A stretch of 64,000 nt of DNA, taken from contig NZ_CP076457.1 of NCBI RefSeq assembly GCF_018866325.1, forward strand, positions 4,313,001 through 4,377,000, read 5' to 3'. A program made the position numbers and the translations under genes. The notes under the pieces are model-generated. The model was not told where the DNA came from, made no database searches, and worked only from the letters and a program-made list of their open reading frames with translations. This document shows, one piece after another, positions 1-10,576 of this stretch. This stretch comes from Streptomyces sp. YPW6 (lineage in GTDB: Bacteria; Actinomycetota; Actinomycetes; Streptomycetales; Streptomycetaceae). The number at the start of each line of letters is the position of its first letter. Within the stretch, counting starts at the first letter, position 1.

Positions 1-95
1 CCTTCTGATCCGGTCCCAGTGAACTCGTCTGCAAGGGCGGGGTGGTGGGTGGCTGGTCGTTGTTTGAGAACTGCACAGTGGACGCGAGCATCTGT
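1..95 (+). other. 3' end of 16S-23S internal transcribed spacer
   Basis: This is transcribed spacer directly before the 23S rRNA; the 16S gene lies upstream, outside the window. No tRNA is visible, as is usual for Streptomyces rRNA spacers. Bases 74-90 form the 5' half of the 23S processing stem. Confidence 0.85.
74..90 (+). other. 5' arm of the 23S rRNA processing stem
   Basis: CACAGTGGACGCGAGCA is perfectly complementary over 17 bases to TGCTCGCGTCCACTGTG at 3222-3238, beyond the 3' end of 23S. Such flanking stems loop out the 23S precursor and are the standard substrate of RNase III. The pairing is seen directly; the enzyme is known from the family. Confidence 0.85.
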
Positions 96-3217
<3,122 letters not shown>

Positions 3218-3221
3218 CAGT

Positions 3222-3238
3222 TGCTCGCGTCCACTGTG
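3222..3238 (+). other. 3' arm of the 23S rRNA processing stem
   Basis: It pairs over 17 bases with 74-90 across the whole 23S gene. It lies in the 23S-5S spacer, so cleavage here would also free the 5S precursor. Confidence 0.85.
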
Positions 3239-3297
3239 TTAGTTCTGAAATAACGAACGGCTGTGTTGTTGCCCGGTTGGTTTGATTGTTTCATAGT

Positions 3298-3414
3298 GTT
3301 TCGGTGGTCATTGCGTTAGGGAAACGCCCGGTTACATTCCGAACCCGGAAGCTAAGCCTTTCAGCGCCGATGGTACTGCAGGGGGGACCCTGTGGGAGAG
3401 TAGGACGCCGCCGA
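3298..3414 (+). rRNA. 5S ribosomal RNA
   Basis: A 117-base sequence beginning GTTTCGGTGGTCATTGCG and ending CGCCGCCGAA. The two ends pair to form helix I of 5S rRNA, and the conserved loop CCCGGTTACATTCCGAACCC is present. It lies about 80 bases after 23S in the normal rRNA operon order. Confidence 0.98.
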
Positions 3415-3428
3415 ACAATTATTGTGGG

Positions 3429-3462
3429 AAAGCCCCGTGCCCTTGTGGCACGGGGCTTTTCT
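3429..3462 (+). terminator. rRNA operon terminator
   Basis: AAAGCCCCGTGCC (3429-3441) pairs with GGCACGGGGCTTT (3447-3459) over a five-base loop, followed by T residues. This is a classical intrinsic terminator, rare in such GC-rich DNA but typical at the end of rRNA operons. Confidence 0.9.
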
Positions 3463-3488
3463 GCGTTCTGAACGTCTAGGGTCGGACC

Positions 3489-4133
3489 ATGCGCTACGAA
3501 CTGGTCATCTTCGACAACGACGGTGTGCTCGTCGACAGCGAGCCGCTCGCGAACACCGTCCTCTCCGGCTACCTGACCGAACTCGGTCACCCCACCACGT
3601 ACGAGGAATCGCTGCGTGACTACATGGGGTCCGCCGTGCACCGGGTCCATGATCTCGTCGAGGAGAGGACCGGGCAGAAGCTGCCCGAGGACTTCGACTC
3701 CACGCTCAGCGCCCGTACGTTCGCCGCCTTCCAGCAGGAACTGGTGGCGGTCGACGGAGCCGAGGAACTGCTCGGGAAGCTCGTCGCGGACGGGGTGGAC
3801 TACTGCGTCGCCTCCTCCGGGAGCCATGAGCGGATCCGGGTCGGGCACCGCAGGACCGGGATCGACCAGTGGTTCGAGGAGGAGTGGATCTTCAGCTCGG
3901 AGGACGTCGGGCGGGGCAAGCCGGCACCGGACCTGTTTCTCCACGCCGCCGAGCGCATGGGCGTCGCCCCCGAAAGGTGCGTCGTCATCGAGGACAGCCC
4001 GCTCGGGGTCGAAGCGGCACGGGCGGCCGGGATGGACGTGTACGGGTTCACCTCGATGGTGCCCGCCGACCGGCTCGTCGGAGTGACCGGGCATTTCTCG
4101 GACATGGCCCAGCTGCCCCAGCTGCTCGCCTGA
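3489..4133 (+). CDS. HAD-family phosphatase (beta-phosphoglucomutase-like)
   Basis: A 214-residue cytoplasmic hydrolase of the HAD superfamily, subfamily IA, which removes phosphate from small metabolites through an aspartyl-phosphate. Motif I is DNDGV at residues 9-13 (nucleophile D9, acid/base D11), motif II is SSGS at 109-112, the lysine motif is GRGKPAPD near 141-148, and motif IV is IEDSPLGV near 167-174. A small helical cap occupies roughly residues 17-85. Length is normal for the family. The ATG is preceded by AGGGTCGG. It stands alone between the rRNA terminator and the MFS gene. Substrate cannot be told from sequence; sugar phosphates are the usual ones. Confidence 0.92.
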   Translation: MRYELVIFDNDGVLVDSEPLANTVLSGYLTELGHPTTYEESLRDYMGSAVHRVHDLVEERTGQKLPEDFDSTLSARTFAAFQQELVAVDGAEELLGKLVADGVDYCVASSGSHERIRVGHRRTGIDQWFEEEWIFSSEDVGRGKPAPDLFLHAAERMGVAPERCVVIEDSPLGVEAARAAGMDVYGFTSMVPADRLVGVTGHFSDMAQLPQLLA

Positions 4134-4179
4134 AGCCCCCTCGGACGTCGCCCGTCCGGAAACTGCTCGACTGATCTCT

Positions 4180-4193
4180 CTACCCATGGGTAG
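4180..4193. promoter_or_regulatory. Perfect 14-bp palindrome before the MFS gene
   Basis: CTACCCATGGGTAG is fully self-complementary and ends 23 bases before the ATG of the MFS transporter. No good Shine-Dalgarno lies between, so the site may overlap the core promoter of a short-leader or leaderless transcript. An operator role is inferred; the binding protein is not known. Confidence 0.45.
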
Positions 4194-4216
4194 CGGCTGG
4201 CTCTACGCTCGCCGCC

Positions 4217-5467
4217 ATGACTGATGCGGGCTTGCGGCACGGCAGGGCCTCCCTGGGGCTGAGCTTCGGCGTGCAGGGCGTGGCGTTCGCTCTTCTGGTG
4301 ACGCGTATCCCCGCCATCCAGGACCGGTACGGGATATCCGACGGGCTGCTGCCCGTCTTCCTCGCCGCTGTCCCGATCCTGGCGGGGGCCGGCAGCGTGG
4401 CCACCGAGAAGGCGGTCGCGCGGGTCCGGCCGAGCGTCGTCCTGCGGTGGGCCCAGCCCTTCGTCCTCCTCGCGCTCCTGGGCGTGGGCGCCGGGCGGGA
4501 GATGTGGCAGGTCGCCGTCGCCCTCGGGGTGTTCGGGCTGGCCGTCGGGGCGCTCGACGCCTCCATGAACATGCTGGGCGTCAGCCTCCAACGGGCCTAC
4601 GGACGCAGCATCATGACCGGCTTTCATGCTGTCTGGAGCCTCGGCGGGATCGCGGGGGCGTCCCTGGCATGGGCCGGGGCGCGGTGGGAGCTGTCGTTGC
4701 TCGCGTCCTACCTGCCCGTCGTCGCCGTGCTGCTGCCCGCCGCGCTGATCGCGAGCCGGTGGTACACGGAGGGGACGGGCCCGGAGCGGAAGGGCCCGGC
4801 GGGGGAGGCGGCGGACGCCGCGGATGCTGGTGGGGTCGCCGATGCCGGTGCGGGGAGTGCCGGCGGAGCGATCTCCTTCAAGCTGCTGCTGCCGCTCTGC
4901 CTCATCATGACCTTCGCCTACATCGGGGATTCGACCGTCTCCAACTGGAGTGCCAAGTACCTCCAGGACGTGCTGGGCAGCTCGGAGCAGCTCGCGACCG
5001 TTCCGTACAACGTCTACATGGTGACGACGCTGCTGGGGCGGGCCGTGGGGGACCTCGGGGTGCGGCGGTTCGGGGCGGTCGCCGTGGTGCGGGGCGGGAG
5101 TCTGCTGGCGGCCGGCGGGTTCGCGGTCGTGGCGGTCGCGCCCGGGGCCTGGGTGGGGATGCTCGGGTTCACGATGCTCGGGTTCGGGCTCTGCGTGATC
5201 GTGCCGCAGACCTTCGCCGCCGCCGGGCGGATGTTCCCGGGGAGCAGCGATGCCGCCGTGGCCCGGCTGAATATCTTCAACTATGTGGGGTTCCTGGTCG
5301 GTTCGCCGCTCGTGGGTGCTCTGGGGGATGCGTGGAGTTATCGCGGGGCCATGCTCGTACCGATGGTTCTGGTGCTGGCGACGCTCGTGTATGCCCGCGC
5401 GTTCGGGCCGGAGCCCGCCCGATACGGTGGCGGGCATGAGCGGCCGCGCACAGCTGATGTGGGATGA
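4217..5467 (+). CDS. MFS transporter
   Basis: A 416-residue integral membrane protein of the major facilitator superfamily with about twelve hydrophobic segments in two halves joined by a charged Ala/Gly/Asp-rich loop near residues 180-220. The first half carries QGVAFALLVTRIPAIQDRYG, and the pattern resembles the sugar/drug MFS proteins often placed near metabolic genes. There is no strong ribosome-binding site, and a perfect palindrome lies just upstream. Its last 32 bases overlap the start of acuC in another frame, so the two are probably cotranscribed and coupled. Substrate unknown. Confidence 0.9.
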   Translation: MTDAGLRHGRASLGLSFGVQGVAFALLVTRIPAIQDRYGISDGLLPVFLAAVPILAGAGSVATEKAVARVRPSVVLRWAQPFVLLALLGVGAGREMWQVAVALGVFGLAVGALDASMNMLGVSLQRAYGRSIMTGFHAVWSLGGIAGASLAWAGARWELSLLASYLPVVAVLLPAALIASRWYTEGTGPERKGPAGEAADAADAGGVADAGAGSAGGAISFKLLLPLCLIMTFAYIGDSTVSNWSAKYLQDVLGSSEQLATVPYNVYMVTTLLGRAVGDLGVRRFGAVAVVRGGSLLAAGGFAVVAVAPGAWVGMLGFTMLGFGLCVIVPQTFAAAGRMFPGSSDAAVARLNIFNYVGFLVGSPLVGALGDAWSYRGAMLVPMVLVLATLVYARAFGPEPARYGGGHERPRTADVG

Positions 5468-6605
5468 CGCAGTTACGGGATACGACTTCGGGGACACCCA
5501 CCCCATGGACCCGGTCCGGCTCGCCCTGACGATGGGGCTGGTGCGGGCGTTCGGGCTCGATACGGCGGTGGATCTGCGGTCGGCGAAGCCCGTGGGGGAC
5601 TCCACCCTGCGGCTCGTCCACCGGCAGGACTACGTGGCGGCCGTGCGGGCCGCCTCCGCGGATCCGCGGGCCGCCGACCAGAACTACGGGCTCGGCACCG
5701 TGGACGATCCGGCGTTCACCGGGATGCACGAGGTGTCCGCGTTGATCGCCGGGCTGTCGGTGGGGGCCGCGGAGGCCGTGTGGCGGGGCGAGACCGAGCA
5801 CGCGGTGAACTTCACCGGGGGGCTGCATCACGCCATGCCGGGGTCGGCCGCCGGGTTCTGCGTCTACAACGACCCGGCCCTCGCCATCGCCCGGCTGCTG
5901 GAGCTGGGCGCGGAGCGGGTCGCGTACGTCGATGTGGACGTCCACCACGGGGACGGGGTGCAGGCGGCGTTCTGGGAGGACCCGCGCGTTCTGACGATCT
6001 CGTTGCACGAGCACCCGCGGACGCTCTTCCCGCAGACCGGGTGGCCGGAGGAGACCGGGGCCGGGGCCGGGGAGGGTTCCGCGGTGAACGTGGCGCTTCC
6101 GGCCGGGACCGGGGACGAGGGGTGGCTGCGGGCCTTCCACGCGGTGGTGCCCGAGCTGCTGGCGGACTTCCGGCCCCAGGTGCTCGTCACCCAGCACGGG
6201 GCCGACACGCACTTCGAGGACCCGCTCGCCCACCTCGCCGTGTCGCTGGACGCCCAGCGGGCGGTCATGGAGTCCTGCCACCGGCTGGCCCACGATCACG
6301 CCGACGGGCGCTGGATGGCGCTCGGCGGCGGCGGGTACGCGGTGGTGGACGTGGTGCCCCGGTCGTGGACGCACCTCGTGGGGATCGCCGCGCACGCTCC
6401 GGTCGACCCGGAGTCGGTGGTGCCGCCGTCCTGGCGTGATCTGGTCTACGCCCGGACGCGGCAGCTGGGTCCCGGGCGGATGACGGACGGGCGTACGCCG
6501 TCGTGGAAGGCGTGGGAGGACGGGTACGACCCGGCGGACCGGCTGGACCAGGCGGTGCTGGCGTCCCGGAAGGCCGCCTTCCCGCTGCGGGGGCTGCTGA
6601 CCTGA
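5436..6605 (+). CDS. acuC: Acetoin utilization protein AcuC (deacetylase)
   Basis: A 389-residue zinc deacetylase of the histone-deacetylase/AcuC family. In Bacillus AcuC deacetylates acetyl-CoA synthetase and so controls acetate use. Visible motifs: the active-site histidine pair at residues 131-132 in TGGLHHAMPG, the zinc ligands in VDVDVHHGDG (D168, H170) and QHGAD (D257), and the glycine-rich GGGGY segment near 305. I chose the ATG inside the end of the MFS gene because homology begins there (MSGRAQLMWDD); an open frame runs further upstream but is out of character. Length fits the family. Confidence 0.93.
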   Translation: MSGRAQLMWDDAVTGYDFGDTHPMDPVRLALTMGLVRAFGLDTAVDLRSAKPVGDSTLRLVHRQDYVAAVRAASADPRAADQNYGLGTVDDPAFTGMHEVSALIAGLSVGAAEAVWRGETEHAVNFTGGLHHAMPGSAAGFCVYNDPALAIARLLELGAERVAYVDVDVHHGDGVQAAFWEDPRVLTISLHEHPRTLFPQTGWPEETGAGAGEGSAVNVALPAGTGDEGWLRAFHAVVPELLADFRPQVLVTQHGADTHFEDPLAHLAVSLDAQRAVMESCHRLAHDHADGRWMALGGGGYAVVDVVPRSWTHLVGIAAHAPVDPESVVPPSWRDLVYARTRQLGPGRMTDGRTPSWKAWEDGYDPADRLDQAVLASRKAAFPLRGLLT

Positions 6606-6634
6606 GAGGGCGCCGAGCGGGGCATTGTGCCGTG

Positions 6635-6660
6635 CGTTACGCCAACGGTGGGGCGTAACG
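6635..6660. repeat. Inverted repeat upstream of the phosphatase-like gene
   Basis: CGTTACGCC (6635-6643) and GGCGTAACG (6652-6660) are perfect 9-base arms around AACGGTGG. It lies 30 bases after acuC and 46 bases before the GTG of the next gene. It could be an operator or a weak transcript-end hairpin; sequence alone does not decide. Confidence 0.5.
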
Positions 6661-6705
6661 GGATTCCGGCCCGCTCCGGCTCCGCGATACGGCAGCATCC
6701 CAGGG

Positions 6706-7521
6706 GTGTTGAGCACCGGGGCGCTGCGCGCCCATCTGCTGGCGGCCCGGCTGGCCGGGCCCGTGGCCACCTCGCGCGAGACCAGTCTGCGCAGCTACCG
6801 GCTGTTCGCCGCCCGGGACCCGCGGGTGATGCTGGGGCTCGCGCCGGAGCGGGCCTGGGGCGAGAGCGAGCTGTTGCGGCTGATGGCGGACCGGTGCGGG
6901 GTCTCGGCCGACCCCGCCCGGGTGAGCGGTCCCGACGCGATCGACCCGGACCGGACGGTGGCCGCGCTGGACGCCTTCGCGGAGCGGTTGGCGCTGGTGG
7001 CCGAGCGGCGGGCTCCGGTGCTGCTGGGGACCGGTCATCCGCACCGGCTGCTCGGGTTCTACGCCGGGCTGGCAGACGCTCTGTCGGCGGCGGGCTGTCC
7101 TGTTCTCACCCCTGCGCAGGGGCGATGTGTCGACATAACGACCCGGTTTGGCGTACGTACGTACCGTCTCGACTACGTACGGGGTGTCGCCCTGGTGCGC
7201 GAGCCCGGGGGGCGGCCCACCGGGGGTGAGACCGGCGCGCACACGCATTCGCCGCTTCCCGTGCGGCTCGCGCTCCAGGGGGCGGCGGAGCGGCTCGGAG
7301 TCCTGCCCGAGCTGGTGATCGGGGATCACGGCTGGGTCTGCGGTGCAGGTCAGCTGGGGATCGAGGCGATCGGGCCGGCGGACACGGACGATCCGGCGCT
7401 GTTCGTGGGGGAGGCGGAGGGGCGGGTGTCCGTGGTCGTGCCGGTCGACGACGGCGTACGGGCGCCGTTCTACCGGCCGTTGACGCGCTATGTGCTCAAT
7501 CGGGCCCGTCTGTCACAGTAA
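6706..7521 (+). CDS. Phosphatase-like protein of the bldN neighbourhood
   Basis: A 271-residue cytoplasmic protein of a type conserved in Streptomyces beside acuC and usually annotated as a phosphatase. Features include LLGTGHPHRLLGFYAGLADAL near residue 105, a strand-helix pattern, and VIGDHGWVCGAGQLG near residue 205, which resembles the aspartate-containing last motif of HAD-like enzymes. I see no clear DxDx nucleophile, so the catalytic class is uncertain. The GTG at 6706 is preferred because homologous-looking sequence begins there (LSTGALRAHLLAARLAGPV); a TTG at 6625 would add 27 unlike residues. It is followed about 130 bases later by the small DNA-binding gene. Confidence 0.7.
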   Translation: MLSTGALRAHLLAARLAGPVATSRETSLRSYRLFAARDPRVMLGLAPERAWGESELLRLMADRCGVSADPARVSGPDAIDPDRTVAALDAFAERLALVAERRAPVLLGTGHPHRLLGFYAGLADALSAAGCPVLTPAQGRCVDITTRFGVRTYRLDYVRGVALVREPGGRPTGGETGAHTHSPLPVRLALQGAAERLGVLPELVIGDHGWVCGAGQLGIEAIGPADTDDPALFVGEAEGRVSVVVPVDDGVRAPFYRPLTRYVLNRARLSQ

Positions 7522-7648
7522 GCCGTCGATCGCCTCCCCTCTTCCCCACTCGCATCACCCGCCCCTAATCTGGGGAGTGAGCGCACAACGACGAAGAGTC
7601 ACCGGAGGGGAAGCCGGTGCGCGTCCGGTGCGGAGGGACAGGTGGATC

Positions 7649-7861
7649 ATGGCTGCTGACAACGAGAGGCCTCTCAACGAGGTCAAGTTTCTGACCGTGG
7701 CGGAAGTCGCCTCGGTCATGCGCGTGTCGAAGATGACGGTGTACCGCCTGGTGCACAGCGGTCATCTGCCGGCGATCCGGGTGGGCAGGTCCTTCCGGGT
7801 GCCGGAGCAAGCGGTTCACGCGTATCTCCGCGAGTCCTTCGTGGGGGTGGAATCAGCCTGA
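7649..7861 (+). CDS. Excisionase-family (MerR-like) DNA-binding protein
   Basis: A 70-residue protein that is almost entirely one winged-helix DNA-binding domain: FLTVAEVASVMRVSKMTVYRLVHSGHL (HTH) then PAIRVGRSFRVPEQAVHAYL (wing and final helix). This is the same small-protein design as the developmental regulator BldC and phage excisionases. The open frame extends upstream, but the conserved part begins at MAADNERPLNEVKFL, and an AGGGACAGGTGG stretch lies before this ATG. Its constant position next to the bldN region suggests a developmental role, which is inference. Confidence 0.88.
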   Translation: MAADNERPLNEVKFLTVAEVASVMRVSKMTVYRLVHSGHLPAIRVGRSFRVPEQAVHAYLRESFVGVESA

Positions 7862-7982
7862 GGTCAGCCTCGGGTTGCCCGCGGATTACGTCCCTCGGAC
7901 AGGGGCGGGTAGGCTAGGCCGACGTAGGTCGTGTGGGCCCAGACGCCCCGCACCAGTGAAGAAGAAGTGAGCGAGGGTAGTC

Positions 7983-8081
7983 GTGGGCTCTGTTATCAAG
8001 AAGCGGCGCAAGCGGATGGCCAAGAAGAAGCACCGCAAGCTGCTCAAGCGCACGCGCGTTCAGCGTCGCAACAAGAAGTAA
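7983..8081 (+). CDS. Small ribosomal protein bS22 (AURKAIP1/COX24 domain)
   Basis: A 32-residue, extremely basic protein: GSVIKKRRKRMAKKKHRKLL followed by KRTRVQRRNKK. This is the actinobacterial bS22 family, a tiny peptide bound to the 30S subunit near the decoding centre. Too short for usual ORF filters. The GTG start follows GAGGG at a fitting distance, and a strong hairpin terminator follows 22 bases after the stop. It sits between the excisionase-type gene and the epimerase, the usual Streptomyces order. Confidence 0.93.
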   Translation: MGSVIKKRRKRMAKKKHRKLLKRTRVQRRNKK

Positions 8082-8103
8082 GCGAACGCAGTTCGTGACA
8101 TCC

Positions 8104-8136
8104 GCAGCCCCTCCGCCGTTCCGGTGGAGGGGCTGC
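8104..8136 (+). terminator. Terminator of the bS22 gene
   Basis: GCAGCCCCTCCGCC (8104-8117) pairs with GGTGGAGGGGCTGC (8123-8136) over a five-base loop, with one G-T wobble in 14 pairs. There is no T tract, as is common in Streptomyces. Confidence 0.8.
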
Positions 8137-8251
8137 GGTGCGTTACAGGGAACCGTCCACCCGCTACGGTGACCGCCAGGGAAGTTACCGCGGGAAGCAG
8201 GGGAACAGGGAAGCAGGGTTCGGCTTCCCGTGCCGACGGAAGGCGCTGGCT

Positions 8252-9340
8252 TTGGGGAAGGTCGTCCTCGTCACAGGAGTGGCCCGGCAGCTGGGGGGCC
8301 GCTTCGTCCGGCGCGTCCAGCGCGACCCCGGGGTGGACCGGGTGATCGCCGTCGACGCGGTGCCGCCCCCGCACAGGCTGGGCGGCGCGGAGTTCGTCCG
8401 CGCCGACATCCGGCAGTCGGCCCTGGCGCGGATCCTGGCCGAGTACGCCGTCGACACGGTGGTCCACCTGGACGTCTCCGGCAAGGCGCTCGGCGCCGGC
8501 GGCCGGACGGCGGTCAAGGAGACCAACGTCATCGGCACCATGCAGCTGCTCGGCGCCTGCCAGAAGTCGCCGACGGTGCAGCGGCTCGTGGTGAAGTCCA
8601 GCACGAGCGTGTACGGGTCGGCTCCCCGCGACCCGGCCGTGTTCACCGAGACCACCCCGCCCAAGTCGCTGCCGAGCGGTGGCTTCGCGAAGGACGCGGT
8701 GGAGGTCGAGGGGTACGTACGGGGCTTCGCCCGCCGCCGCCCGGACGTGGCGGTGTGCGTGCTGCGGTTCGCCAACATCCTGGGGCCGCACCCGGACTCG
8801 CCGCTGGCGGACTATCTGTCGCTGCCCGTCCTGCCGACCGTCTTCGGCTACGACCCGCGGCTCCAGTTCGTGCACGAGGACGATGTGATCGACGTTCTCG
8901 GCATCGCGGCGAGTGAGCCCCGGCGCGGAACGCTGAACAGCGGCACGTTCAACATCGCCGGTGACGGGGTGCTGCTGCTGTCGCAGTGTTCGCGGCGGCT
9001 GGGGAAGCCGACCGTCCCCGTGCTGCTGCCCGCCGTCACCTGGGTCGGCTCGGCGCTCCGCACGGTCGGCATGACCGACTTCTCGCCGGAGCAGATCCGG
9101 CTGCTCACCCATGGCCGGGTGGTGTCCACGGTGCAGATGCGCGAGACCCTCGGTTTCCGGCCGGAGTTCACCACGGCGGAGACCTTCGCCGAGTTCGCGC
9201 GGAGCCGGGGGCCGGGGCTGCTGCCGCCGGAGACGCTGGGCAGGGCGGTGGACCGGCTGGCGGCGTTGCCGCTGCCGGGAGGCGCCGGACCGCGGGAGCG
9301 CGGGGCCGGCGCGGTACAGACGACTCACGGGGCCAGGTAG
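8252..9340 (+). CDS. NAD-dependent epimerase/dehydratase (extended SDR)
   Basis: A 362-residue Rossmann-fold protein of the extended short-chain dehydrogenase type, acting on nucleotide sugars or similar substrates. It begins GKVVLVTGVARQLGGRF, with a TGxxxxxG nucleotide-binding loop, then VHLDVSG, NVIGTMQLLGAC, and KSSTSVYGSAPRD, where the usual catalytic YxxxK is not obvious. Start: the TTG at 8252 follows GGAAGG by about nine bases and puts the dinucleotide motif at the N-terminus; the frame stays open to a GTG at 8138 with unlike sequence. It is followed 15 bases later by the acyltransferase gene, so the pair is likely an operon. Confidence 0.88.
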   Translation: MGKVVLVTGVARQLGGRFVRRVQRDPGVDRVIAVDAVPPPHRLGGAEFVRADIRQSALARILAEYAVDTVVHLDVSGKALGAGGRTAVKETNVIGTMQLLGACQKSPTVQRLVVKSSTSVYGSAPRDPAVFTETTPPKSLPSGGFAKDAVEVEGYVRGFARRRPDVAVCVLRFANILGPHPDSPLADYLSLPVLPTVFGYDPRLQFVHEDDVIDVLGIAASEPRRGTLNSGTFNIAGDGVLLLSQCSRRLGKPTVPVLLPAVTWVGSALRTVGMTDFSPEQIRLLTHGRVVSTVQMRETLGFRPEFTTAETFAEFARSRGPGLLPPETLGRAVDRLAALPLPGGAGPRERGAGAVQTTHGAR

Positions 9341-9355
9341 AGGAGCGCACCGACG

Positions 9356-10450
9356 ATGGCGGATGCCAAGGTCATTCCGTTCGACGACGACCGTTCGCGT
9401 TCCGGTGGTGGTGCGCGTCCGGCGCGGCGCAGGACCGGGGCGGGCGGTGGCCGGGGCGACGGCTCCGCCGCCGCGGTGAGCGCCCTGCCGGGGGCGCAGG
9501 TCCCGGAGCGGCCCGGTCGCCTGCCCGACGGGTCCCCCCAGGCCGTGGAGGCAGGCGGTGGTTCCCCGGAGCCCGGTCCGGACGCGGCCGGCGCGGAACG
9601 CTCGTCGGCCGGGGGCTGGGAGCGGCGGATCGCGGGCGGGCTCGCGTTCCTGCGGCGGCGGGTCACCGGTGATTACGACGTCGACGAGTTCGGGTACGAC
9701 CGGGAGCTCACCGACCAGGTCCTGATGTCGGTGCTGCGGCCGCTGGCGGACACGTACTTCCGGGTCGAGGTGAAGGGCATCGAGAACATCCCGTCGGACG
9801 GCGGGGCGCTCATCGTGGCCAACCACTCCGGGACGTTGCCGCTGGACGGGCTGATGCTCCAGGTCGCGGTGCACGACAACCATCCGGCCGAGCGCCATCT
9901 GCGGCTGCTCGCCGCCGATCTGGTCTTCCACCTCCCGGTCGTCAACGAGCTGGCGCGCAAGGCCGGTCACACGCTGGCCTGTGCGGAGGACGCACAGCGG
10001 CTGCTGGAGCTGGGGGAGATCGTCGGGGTGATGCCGGAGGGGTTCAAGGGCATCGGCAAGCCGTTCGGCGAGCGCTACAAGCTGCAGCGCTTCGGGCGGG
10101 GCGGGTTCGTGTCGACGGCGCTGCGGGCGGGGGCGCCGATCGTGCCGTGCTCGATCGTGGGGGCGGAGGAGATCTACCCGATGATCGGGAACGCGAAGAC
10201 GCTGGCCCGCCTGCTGGGCTTTCCGTACTTCCCGATCACGCCGACGTTCCCGTGGCTGGGGCCGCTGGGTGCGCTGCCGCTGCCGACGAAGTGGACGATC
10301 CAGTTCGGCGAGCCGATTCCGACGGACGGCTATCCGCCGGAGGCGGCGGAGGATCCGATGCTGATGTTCAACCTGACGGACCAGGTGCGGGAGCAGATCC
10401 AGCACACGCTGTACAAGCTGCTGGTGCAGCGGAGGTCGGTCTTCTTCTGA
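9356..10450 (+). CDS. Lysophospholipid acyltransferase (PlsC family)
   Basis: A 364-residue acyltransferase expected to add a fatty acyl chain to a glycerol-phosphate or related lipid at the membrane. After a disordered, Gly/Ala/Pro/Arg-rich N-terminus of about 85 residues comes the catalytic domain. It contains NHSGTLPLDG near residues 156-165 (catalytic H157 and D164, a longer spacing than the common HX4D) and the substrate-binding MPEGFKGIGKPF block near 225. The C-terminal part carries FPITPTFPWLGPLGALPLP. The low-complexity extension is typical of actinobacterial members. It is closely linked to the preceding epimerase. Confidence 0.88.
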   Translation: MADAKVIPFDDDRSRSGGGARPARRRTGAGGGRGDGSAAAVSALPGAQVPERPGRLPDGSPQAVEAGGGSPEPGPDAAGAERSSAGGWERRIAGGLAFLRRRVTGDYDVDEFGYDRELTDQVLMSVLRPLADTYFRVEVKGIENIPSDGGALIVANHSGTLPLDGLMLQVAVHDNHPAERHLRLLAADLVFHLPVVNELARKAGHTLACAEDAQRLLELGEIVGVMPEGFKGIGKPFGERYKLQRFGRGGFVSTALRAGAPIVPCSIVGAEEIYPMIGNAKTLARLLGFPYFPITPTFPWLGPLGALPLPTKWTIQFGEPIPTDGYPPEAAEDPMLMFNLTDQVREQIQHTLYKLLVQRRSVFF

Positions 10451-10526
10451 GCCCGCGCGGACGGGGCGCGGTGCGGATGCCCGGGCACGCCTCGCGTGGT
10501 GCCTCGGCACGGATGCTCCGGGATGT

Positions 10527-10567
10527 GGGAGGGGGCCGGTACGCGGATCGCGTGCCGGCCCCCTCCC
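10527..10567. terminator. Bidirectional terminator between acyltransferase and rsbN
   Basis: An 18-base arm at 10527-10544 pairs with 10550-10567 (GCGTGCCGGCCCCCTCCC) over a five-base loop, with one wobble pair. It lies exactly between the convergent genes and can serve both. Confidence 0.85.
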
Positions 10568-10576
10568 GTTTCGGTT

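Noticed and set aside
3800..5605. Long minus-strand open frame of about 600 codons
   Set aside because: It is antisense to the HAD and MFS genes; GC-rich coding DNA often keeps the opposite frame open. Its translation is Arg/Pro/His-rich with no domain.
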